A stretch of 12,251 nt of DNA, taken from contig NW_008705565.1 in NCBI RefSeq assembly GCF_000186865.1, forward strand, positions 2,882,604-2,894,854, in the 5' to 3' direction. The position numbers and the translations under genes were made by a program. The stretch comes from Aureococcus anophagefferens. Lineage: Eukaryota; Sar; Pelagophyceae; Pelagomonadales; Pelagomonadaceae. A model generated the notes under the pieces. It worked only from the letters and a program-made list of their open reading frames with translations, did not search any database and was not told the origin of the DNA. Every line of letters starts with the position of its first letter. The stretch's first letter is position 1. Positions 1-6,278 of the stretch are shown here, piece after piece.

Positions 1-66
1 GGGCCGCGCGCCGGCGGACGCTCCGGTCCGGCGGCGGGCGGCCGCGCGGCGCCCCGCCGTCCGCGC
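1..66. other. GC-rich sequence downstream of sulfite reductase
   Basis: This is the short stretch between the window edge and the stop codon of the minus-strand sulfite reductase gene. It consists almost entirely of G and C and would be the start of the 3' untranslated region. I see no polyadenylation-like signal, RNA gene or coding signal in it. Confidence 0.5.
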
Positions 67-2224
67 CTACTTGCCCGTGTTGATGGACTTGGCGAGGTCC
101 GCGTTGATCTCGGACGTGCAGGCGTAGTCCGCCGCGAAGGCCGCGAGCGCGGGCTGGCCGACGCGCTGGGCGAAGTCGCCGAAGGCCTCGGCCTCGTCGA
201 CGCGCTGGTCGCGCCACATGGCGAAGAGGGGCTCGAGCGAGTGCTCCATCGTCTTCACCTTGCACCGCTCCTTGTACTCGAAGCCGACGCGCGTGAGCAC
301 GGGCGAGCCGCCGACGTAGAGCTGGTAGGACGCCTTGCCGTCGCCGACGAAGGCGAGCTCGGCCATGTAGGGCCGCGCGCAGCCGTTGGGGCAGCCCGTC
401 ATGCGCATCATGATCTCGTCGTCGTGGAGGCCGACGTGGTCGAGCACGTTGCGGACGCGCTCGATCATCTTCGGCATGTAGCGCTCGGCCTCCGTGACCG
501 CGAGGCCGCAGAGGGGCAGCGCCGGGCAGGCCATGGAGAGGCGCTGGAGCGGGTCCACGGCCTCGATGGGCAGCACGTCGTGCTTCGCCATCAACGCGTC
601 GATCGCCGCCTTGTCGCCCGGCTTCACGTTCTGGAGGATCATGGACTGCGTCGGGCTCAGGATGATGTCGACGCCGTACAAATCCACGGCCTCGCGGAGG
701 AAGGTGCGCAGCTGGGGCTTCGCGCCCGCGGTCTGCGGCGTCGCGAAGTCGCGGATGCGGCCCTGGTCGACGTTGATGCCGACGAAGAGGGACCCGTCGC
801 CGGCGTCGTGCCAGCCCATCCAGTCGCTGTAGCGCCAGGGCTTGCTCGGCTTGGGGTCCGCGAGCTCGAAGCCGAGGTAGGACTCGACGAGGGACTTGAA
901 GTTGGCCTCGCCGAGCGTGTGCACGAGGTACTTGAGCCGCGCGTTCGCGCGGACCTCGCGGTTGCCGTGGTCCCGCTGGGCGGCGACGATGGCCTTGAGC
1001 ACGAGCACGAGCTGCTCCTCGGGCACGAAGCACATCTCGTGGGCCGCGCGCGCGAACGTCGTCTCCTTGCCGTGCGTGCGGCCGAGCCCGCCGCCGACGG
1101 CGACGTTGTAGCCGGACCCGTCCTCGAGGACGATGATGCCGATATCGTTGATGTAGACGTCGATGGAGTTGTCGCCCTCGACGGTGACGCCGATCTTGAA
1201 CTTGCGCGGCAGGTACGTGTCGCCGTAGATGGGCTCGACGGGATGGTCGAGGTTGATGCCGTTGCCGTCGACGCTCCGCATCCAGCCCTGGACCCGGTCG
1301 TCGCAGGCCTGCTCGGCGGCCTGGTCGAAGGCGGCGACGGAGGGCACGTCGTCGAGCATGTGGCGCTTCCAGTACTGCACGGACGCGAGCTTCTCGCCGT
1401 CGCACCAGATCTCGGAGAACGCCTCGGTCTGCGGCACGAAGAGCTCCGCGCAGATGGCGCCGACGCGCCGCGCCTCCTTGTACCAGGGCCGCTTCGGGTC
1501 GTCGATGGGCGCCGGCGGGAGCATGACGTTGCGGTTGATGTCGCCGCAGCCGCCGATCGTCGTCGACCCCGCCTCCATGATCGTGCGGATGACGTGCTTG
1601 AGGTTGGCCTTGGAGATGCCGTGCATCTGGAAGGCCTGGCGCGTCGTCATGCGCAGGTCCTGCTGGCCGTAGTCCATGCAGAGGTCGTCGAGGACCTTGA
1701 AGAGCGGGCCGGGCACCTCGCCGCCGGGCACCTTGAGGCGCAACATGAATTGCCACGCCTTCTCTGCGCCCTTCTTCCGCTTCTCCCGGTCGTCCTGCTG
1801 GTAGGACCCGTGGAACTTGAGCAGGTTGTAGCTGTCGTGGCTGATGGAGATCGTCTCGAGGTCCCCGAGGTCCTCGACGAGCGGGTGGCGCCTGCGCGGT
1901 CGGACCGGTTTCTTCCGCGCGCGGCCGGCGGCGCGCGCGCGCGCGCGGCGCGCGAAGGCGCGCCCCCCCGGCGGGGGCGCGGGCGCGGGCCGCGCGGCGG
2001 GCGCGGGGGGGGGGTGTCGCGCGGGGGGACGCGGCGGCGCGCAGGTGGTCCGACGCGAGTTTCATCGCGTTGACGCCGTCGAGGCCCTGGACCTTCTCCT
2101 CGGACAGCGTCCGCTCCCCGAGGACGTTCAGGGCGCCCGATAGCCGTCGCACGGCCCGCGGCGGCGCCACGAGGGCGTTGGCGACGTAGGCCGCGGCGGC
2201 CACGAGGCCGACGCAGCGCATCAT
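67..2224 (-). CDS. SIR: Ferredoxin-type assimilatory sulfite reductase, plastid-targeted
   Basis: Reduces sulfite to sulfide with six electrons, normally from ferredoxin, using coupled siroheme and a [4Fe-4S] cluster; a step of plastid sulfur assimilation. Exons read 2224-2043 and 1891-67, giving 668 residues, usual for plant and algal enzymes. The four cluster cysteines are present in CPALPLC and TGCPNGC (about 516, 522, 561, 565). Substrate and siroheme-site basic residues appear in TTRQ (R145), NRN (R181) and RKFK (K291, K293). The family motif LLKFHGSYQQDDR (about 86-98) lies upstream of the internal Met at 1746, so that Met is not the start. The chosen start gives a hydrophobic, alanine-rich leader with NALVAPP near residues 16-22. 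This resembles the signal peptide plus ASAFAP-type transit peptide of heterokont plastid proteins. Family assignment is secure; the exact start and the targeting are inference. Confidence 0.93.
1892..2042 (-). other. Intron of sulfite reductase gene (151 bp, GC-AG)
   Basis: On the minus strand the leader exon ends ...GACCACCT, the intron starts GCGCGCCG and ends CCGCGCAG, and the next exon starts GCGCCACC. Joining them restores the reading D-H-L-R-H-P-L-V into the conserved sulfite reductase N terminus. No GT donor keeps the frame, so GC appears to be the donor. The body is extremely GC-rich, with long C runs and alternating GC. Its 5' part (GCGTCCC then CGCG and CGAC) and a GAAACCG near the 3' end faintly resemble the short introner-like introns of the neighbouring genes. 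That relationship is weak. Confidence 0.7.
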
Positions 2225-2295
2225 CGTGTAGGCGTCAGGTGGTCGAGCTTCGCCGCCGAAGTCGCTGGAGCTGGTAAACGTGCATTTTTGAGGTT

Positions 2296-2319
2296 GCCGA
2301 AGCGCCTTCGAGCTTCGGC
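2296..2319. repeat. Perfect 8-bp inverted repeat with 8-nt loop
   Basis: GCCGAAGC at 2296-2303 is the exact reverse complement of GCTTCGGC at 2312-2319, with the loop GCCTTCGA. It ends directly before the ATG at 2320. It could be a regulatory palindrome or a 5'-leader hairpin. It may also be chance in GC-rich sequence; its function is unknown. Confidence 0.5.
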
Positions 2320-2389
2320 ATGGCACCCATCCTCGCGTTGCTCGCGGCCTGCAATGTGCGTCCTGCGACAAGCTGGGGGTGGGCCAGCA

Positions 2390-2587
2390 GCGCCGCTGCG
2401 GCGCGGCCAGCGGCGTGGTGGCAGCGCGGGCCGCCGCAGCCTCGAAGGCGCTGGCGCTCGCCGCGGCAGCCCGAGGCTGCCCCGAGGGGCGCCGCTGCGG
2501 CGCGGCCAGCGGCGTGGTGGCAGCGCGGGCCGCCGCAGCCTCGAAGGCGCTGGCGCTCGCCGCGGCAGCCCGAGGCTGCCCCGAGGG
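2390..2587. repeat. Two tandem copies of a 99-bp unit
   Basis: Unit 1 is 2390-2488 and unit 2 is 2489-2587, and they read as identical. The period is 33 codons, so if the region is translated from the ATG at 2320 the protein gains an exact 33-residue duplication rich in Ala, Pro, Arg and Trp. Each unit contains a small hairpin, GCAGCC-CGA-GGCTGC. Identical copies imply a recent duplication or an assembly artefact. Whether the repeat is coding, untranslated leader or intronic cannot be decided here. Confidence 0.9.
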
Positions 2588-2610
2588 CCGCGCCGGGCGG
2601 GGCGTGGTGG

Positions 2611-4129
2611 ATGGTCGCCGGCACCGCCGCGTCCGTCGCGGCCGTGGGCCTCCGGTCGCTCGCCGCCTGGTGCTCGTCGGAGGTCCGCGCGCGGTTCCGG
2701 CGCCGCCTCTTCGCGTCCGTCGAGGTCTCCGAGACCGAGGACCCGCGGCTCTTCAAGGCGCTCGTGCGCTGGCTCGAGAGGCGGCGCGTGCTCGCGAGCT
2801 CGGGCAGCTTCCGCGCGGTCGCGGCCGAGCCGCGCGCGAGCGGCAAACCGAACGGCCCGCGCGCGCCGGCGTCGTTCCGGCCCCGCGACGACGTGTGCCT
2901 GCTGCCGCTGTTCGGCGAGCTCGAGTCGGCGAGGTTCGCCTTCGGCGGCGCGACGCTCTGGGTCACGCTCGAGGGCGGCGGCAGCCTCAGCGGCACGGAC
3001 GCGTCGAACCTGCGCGCGCTCATCGGCGACATGCGGGCGTCGCCCGCGCGGCGCGCGGCGCGCGCGACCGCGCGGAGCGGCCTCGCGCCCCAGACGCTGC
3101 GCGTCGCCGCGCTCCGCGGCGCGGCGGCGCCGGACGTCGTCGCGAGGCTCTGCCGCGAGGCGCTCCGGGAGGCCGCGGACGCGGACCGGCGCCACGTCGA
3201 GCACTACGAGTGGACGGGCAAGGCCTGGGCCCTCGCGTCGCTGTCGCGGAAGCGGCCCGCGGAGACGCTCGTGCTCCGGGCGGGGCTCGCGGAGGAGATC
3301 CTCGGCGACGTCCGGCGCTTCATCGACGACGAGTCCAACGGTCGGCGTCCCGCGGCCGCGACGACGTTCGAGAGAGTTCGGGCGGGAAAACCACGAGACA
3401 TCGTCGCCTGGCAGGTCCTGGTACAACGAGCGCTGCGTGCCCCACCGGCGCGGCTACTGCCTCCACGGCCCGCCGGGCTCGGGCAAGAGCGCGCTCGTCC
3501 ACGCCGTCGCGTCCGAGTTCGGCTGCCCCTGTGCGCGCTGCCCCTCGGCCGCTTCGTCCGCGGCGGGCCGACGCTCTCCGACGCCATCTCCACGGCGCCG
3601 CCGGCCGCGCTCGTCGCCGTCGAGGACGCGGACGCGTGCTTCTCGCTCGGCGCCGCGCGGCGTCCCGCGGTCGCGACGACTTTCGAGAGACTTCGACGGG
3701 GAAACCGACGAACGATCGTGACCGACGCATGTGGTAGGCGCCGCGCGGGCCGCCGCGCCCGAGAAGGTGGCGGCCGCGGACGGGCCGAGCCTCAGCGAGC
3801 TCCTCAACGCCGTAGACGGCGTCGGCGCGGCGGCGGACGGCCGCATCCTGTTCATCACGACGAATCGCGTCGACGCCCTCGACGGCGCGCTCCTCCGGCC
3901 GGGCCGGTGCGACCGGTCCTTCTTCCTCGGCGCGTCCGACGAGGACCAGGCCCGGCGCCTCTTCGAGCGCTTCTTCGACGACGCGCCCGAGGCGGCGGCG
4001 GCCTTCGCGGCCGCGGCGCGCGGGCGGTCCATGGCCGACCTCCAGGGCCTCTGCCTGCGACATCGCGGCGACCCCACAGGGGCTGTTGCCGAAGCGTCCC
4101 TCGGGGTAGACGAGAGTAGGGGTTCGTAG
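2611..4129 (+). CDS. BCS1: BCS1-type AAA ATPase, mitochondrial inner membrane
   Basis: BCS1 proteins are AAA translocases of the mitochondrial inner membrane that deliver the folded Rieske Fe-S protein to complex III. Exons 2611-3332, 3415-3649 and 3738-4129 give about 449 residues, close to known BCS1 (roughly 420-460), once one missing base in exon 2 is allowed for. Seen in order: an N-terminal hydrophobic segment (about 1-22), an FRRRL plus acidic BCS1-N region (29-55), RKRPAETLVL (213-222), WYNERC..RRGY (243-255), Walker A GPPGSGKS (259-266), Walker B VAVEDAD (308-314), sensor TTN (360-362), RPGR arginines (373, 376), and a C-terminal SMADLQG..DP segment typical of BCS1. An upstream in-frame ATG at 2320 would add 97 residues, including a 33-residue tandem duplication; I prefer 2611 on length and membrane position. 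With the frame break this copy may be a sequencing error or a damaged gene. Confidence 0.85.
3333..3414 (+). mobile_element. Intron 1 of BCS1 gene, short introner-like (82 bp, GT-AG)
   Basis: The intron starts GTCCAACG and ends CCTGGCAG, and the next exon starts GTCCTGGT. Removing it restores FIDDES-WYNERC, the exact BCS1 family join. GTCC is repeated at both borders, which may be the remnant of a target duplication. The internal sequence from GGCGTCCCGCGG onward matches intron 2 of the same gene at 45 of 53 aligned bases by hand count, so both introns descend from one element. No clear terminal inverted repeats are visible. Confidence 0.65.
3521..3527 (+). other. Apparent one-base deletion (frameshift) in BCS1 exon 2
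   Basis: Walker A (3462-3485) and the residues up to about 3520 read in one frame. The continuation through Walker B (about 3610-3640) reads only in another. The shift from codons starting at 3518 to codons starting at 3523 equals one lost base near GGCTGCCC; GGC-CTG-CCC would fit the family, which has a hydrophobic residue followed by Pro here. The distance is too short for an intron. A sequencing or assembly error and a real allele defect are both possible. Confidence 0.7.
3650..3737 (+). mobile_element. Intron 2 of BCS1 gene, short introner-like (88 bp, GC-AG)
   Basis: The intron starts GCGCCGCG and ends GTGGTAG, and the next exon starts with the same GCGCCGCG. The flanking direct repeat (3650-3657 and 3738-3745) is thus a perfect 8 bp, part of a 12-bp match starting one base earlier. 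Splicing from GC to AG joins DACFSLG to AARAAAPEK in frame and restores the BCS1 segment between Walker B and SELLNAVDG. Its core (GGCGTCCCGCGG, CGCGACGAC, TTCGAGAGA) is homologous to intron 1. It looks like the youngest insertion of the short family here, since its target duplication is intact. Confidence 0.7.
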
Positions 4130-4311
4130 GCACGGATACCGCCGAACCGGAGCACTGGGGAGGACTCCTGGAGGCGTTCCTGGGCGTATGTCCAGCCGAT
4201 CGTTTTAGGCGAGTTTCTTCGTGACCACGACCCATCGAGTTGCGCGCGGCGTCGAGCGGGGACGCGCGCGTAGGCTATCGCGGGTGTCGTAGGTACACAT
4301 CAACCACAACC
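4130..4311. promoter_or_regulatory. Intergenic spacer, 3' of BCS1 and 5' of HerA-like gene
   Basis: These 182 bp separate two genes on the same strand. They must contain the BCS1 3' end and the promoter of the next gene. The sequence is less GC-rich than the rest of the window and has a small T-rich patch near 4202-4219. The start context at 4312 (ACAACC before ATG) is a good eukaryotic initiation context. I see no defined promoter element, repeat or RNA gene. Confidence 0.4.
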
Positions 4312-6081
4312 ATGAGCCCCAAGACGCCCAAGGATCTCGCAGTTGCGCTCGCGAAGTTCGTCGGCTCCGAGGGGAAGTCTGCGACATTTATGAACACGTT
4401 TTACGAGCGGAATCCTCACGCAAAGGCGATCATAAAGGACTTCGGGAAGGTCAAGGGTTTCATCGGGGAGTTTCCGGATATCCTGCGCTACGACGAATCC
4501 AGAGGCCACCTGTGTCTCGATATTTACGCGGTCGCGCCGCGACCGTCGCGGCCGGTCGCCGCAGCGCGGCCGAAGAAGGCCGCGGTGGCCGCGCGGCCGC
4601 CGACGCAGGTCGCCGCGCAGCCGCCGCCGCGGCAGGCCGCCGCCGCGCGGCCGCCCGCGGACCTCCGGAGCCGCACCGTCGAGTGCACGAAGATGGGCTC
4701 GCGCACGCTCGCGGCCCGGCTCGACGAGGCGAAGGTGCCCGCCCCGGGAGACGACGAGGTCGACCTGGGGGAGTTTTTCTACGGCCTCGAGGCCGAGGCC
4801 TCGCGCGAGGCGGCGTCGCGGCGGTGCCTCCGCCGGGCGACGCTCGTCGGCGCCGGGGCGCGGGACCCCGGCGCGGAGACGGCGCTCTTCGGGCGCGCGA
4901 TCCCCGGGGCGCACGTCTTCCTGAACCTCGCGGACCCGTTCTGCGTCGTCGCGCTCGGCGTGCAGGGCAGCGGCAAGTCGCACACGGTCGCGACGATCGT
5001 CGAGTCCTGCCTCATGCCCGTGGACGAGCCGGCGGATCGGCCGCTCGTCCGCCTCGCCAAGCCCATGGCGGTCCTCGCGCTCCACTTCGGCAAGAGCGCG
5101 CAGGACGCGTGCGAGCTCGCGGGCCTCTTCCGGCCCGCGCGCGAGCTCGCGACGCCCCACCGCGTGCGCCCCGTCGTCCTCGTCTCGCCGTCCTTCTACA
5201 AGCAGCGCGTCGCCTACTACGCGGGCGCGGACGTCGAGGTCCACCCGCTGCTCTTCAACTGGGCGAGCCTCGGCGCGGCGCACCTCCGCGCGATCATGCG
5301 CCTCGACGACGAGAAGAGCCAGCAGCTCTACGTCTCCGTGGCCCTCGACCTCCTCCGGCGCTACCAGCAGCAGGGCCGGCTCCCGGACTTTGACGACTTC
5401 TCCGCGGAGATCGACGGCCTCTGCAGCTCGGGCACGCAGGCGGGCCCGCTCAAGCAGCGGCTCCAGCTCCTCGAATCCGTGCTCGTCGAGGCGACGCGCA
5501 ACGCGGACAACGGCCTCGCGGCGAAGCACGCGCCGCTCGCGAAGCTCGTCGGCTCGGGCGCGCTCATCGTCGCGGACCTCACGGACCCGCTCCTGAGCGC
5601 CGCGGACGCGAACGGCATCTTCCAGGTCCTCCTCGAGCAGTTCCGCGCCTGCGACGTCGACGCGGGCAAGCTCGTCGTCCTCGACGAGGCGCACCGCTAC
5701 CTCTCGGGCGACTCGGGCTTCGCGTCCGCGGTCGTCGACGCCGTCCGCGTCATGCGCCACGAGGCGCTCCGCGTCGTCGTCTCCACGCAGTCGCCCCTCA
5801 CGCTCCCGCCCGAGATCCTCGAGCTCGCGAGCGTCGCCGTGCTCCACGCCTTCCACTCCTCGGACTGGTACGCCTACCTCGCGTCCAAGCTCGCGATCCC
5901 CAAGGACGGCTTCTCGACCGTGCGCCGCCTCGACCCGGGCGACGCGCTCGTCTTCGCGGCCCGGGCGGACCTCGCGCCGGCGGAGGAGTTCGAGGAGCAG
6001 GACGGCCGCGACTGCGCGGTGATTCGCATCCGCCGCCGCCTCACCCGCGACCTCGGCGCGTCGCGCCGGTCCGCGCGCTAG
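4312..6081 (+). CDS. HerA/FtsK-like P-loop ATPase with N-terminal winged-helix-like module
   Basis: Single exon, 589 residues. ATPase motifs: Walker A GVQGSGKS (216-223), Walker B LVVLDEAH (454-461) and a sensor-like STQ (491-493), followed by a segment ending SSDWYAYL. The spacing, the DEAH-type Walker B and STQ soon after it fit the HerA/FtsK branch of P-loop ATPases, DNA-pumping motors in prokaryotes. From memory, unstudied fungal proteins share the layout, including VLVSPS, GPLKQRL and the DW motif. Residues 5-74 form a separate small module with FYERNP and GFIGEFPD, perhaps of the winged-helix LOTUS/OST-HTH type, joined by a Pro/Ala/Arg-rich linker (75-121). The module's codons are more AT-rich (ATA, AAT, CCT, ACA) than the rest. 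Start at 4312 chosen over an upstream non-ATG extension because of its ACC-ATG context. Cellular role unknown. Confidence 0.82.
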   Translation: MSPKTPKDLAVALAKFVGSEGKSATFMNTFYERNPHAKAIIKDFGKVKGFIGEFPDILRYDESRGHLCLDIYAVAPRPSRPVAAARPKKAAVAARPPTQVAAQPPPRQAAAARPPADLRSRTVECTKMGSRTLAARLDEAKVPAPGDDEVDLGEFFYGLEAEASREAASRRCLRRATLVGAGARDPGAETALFGRAIPGAHVFLNLADPFCVVALGVQGSGKSHTVATIVESCLMPVDEPADRPLVRLAKPMAVLALHFGKSAQDACELAGLFRPARELATPHRVRPVVLVSPSFYKQRVAYYAGADVEVHPLLFNWASLGAAHLRAIMRLDDEKSQQLYVSVALDLLRRYQQQGRLPDFDDFSAEIDGLCSSGTQAGPLKQRLQLLESVLVEATRNADNGLAAKHAPLAKLVGSGALIVADLTDPLLSAADANGIFQVLLEQFRACDVDAGKLVVLDEAHRYLSGDSGFASAVVDAVRVMRHEALRVVVSTQSPLTLPPEILELASVAVLHAFHSSDWYAYLASKLAIPKDGFSTVRRLDPGDALVFAARADLAPAEEFEEQDGRDCAVIRIRRRLTRDLGASRRSAR

Positions 6082-6278
6082 GCGCCGCCGCGCCCCGTCC
6101 GGGCACAAGGCCGCGGACCGAGGCGCGCCGAGCCGAGCGGGCGCCGCCGGCGCCCCGTCCGGGCACAAGGCCGCGGACCGAGGCGCGCCGAGCCTGGTGG
6201 TCGCCGAAGAGCACCCGGCCCGGGAGTAAGTTTTACCCGCCCGCATTACAAAATCGCGATTCAAAAACGGCGCGGCCC
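6082..6278. terminator. Convergent intergenic region (3' ends of HerA-like and PRMT genes)
   Basis: These 197 bp lie between the stops of two convergent genes, so both 3' ends form here. The left half is a GC-rich direct repeat, listed separately. The right part (about 6226-6268) is the most AT-rich piece nearby and holds the palindrome AATCGCGATT at 6252-6261. I do not see a canonical AATAAA on either strand. Termination here is inferred from gene orientation. Confidence 0.4.
6091..6194. repeat. Direct repeat, two copies with 60-bp period
   Basis: A 44-bp stretch at 6091-6134 recurs exactly at 6151-6194. The sequence in front of each copy is also related (GGCGCCGCC or GCGCCGCC), so the full unit approaches 60 bp. 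It starts right after the stop codon of the HerA-like gene. It is probably a local tandem duplication in the 3' untranslated region; no coding or RNA-gene signal is seen. Confidence 0.88.

Larger units (their letters stand above)
2225..2610. promoter_or_regulatory. Divergent region between sulfite reductase and BCS1 genes
   Basis: The two genes point away from each other, so promoters for both should lie here. If the BCS1-like gene starts at 2611 the gap is 386 bp; if it starts at 2320 the gap is only 95 bp. The first 95 bp are less GC-rich than the flanks and contain an AT-rich patch around 2281-2290. I see no convincing TATA box. The right part holds a perfect hairpin and a two-copy 99-bp tandem repeat, listed separately. 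Confidence 0.45.

Noticed and set aside
1892..2042. Sulfite reductase intron as a confirmed member of the short introner family
   Set aside because: Only fragments of the signature (GCGTCCC, CGAC, GAAACCG) and a 4-bp border repeat are present. In such GC-rich sequence this is too weak to claim.
241..2073. 610-codon open frame on the plus strand opposite sulfite reductase
   Set aside because: It is antisense to a clearly conserved enzyme. Its composition is the His/Val/Asp/Glu/Arg/Ala/Leu mix expected from reading GC-rich codons backwards, and no domain motif is visible.
2320..2610. BCS1 start at the upstream ATG 2320
   Set aside because: Not excluded, but it would add 97 residues of repetitive basic sequence before the expected membrane segment. 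The start at 2611 gives the usual BCS1 length.
4240..4311. N-terminal extension of the HerA-like protein
   Set aside because: The extension begins with a non-ATG codon (TTG). The ATG at 4312 has a good ACC context and directly precedes the conserved module.
6252..6261. Palindrome AATCGCGATT as an operator or origin
   Set aside because: A single 10-bp palindrome in an AT-rich 3' region of a eukaryotic gene pair is easily due to chance, and nothing else supports a function.
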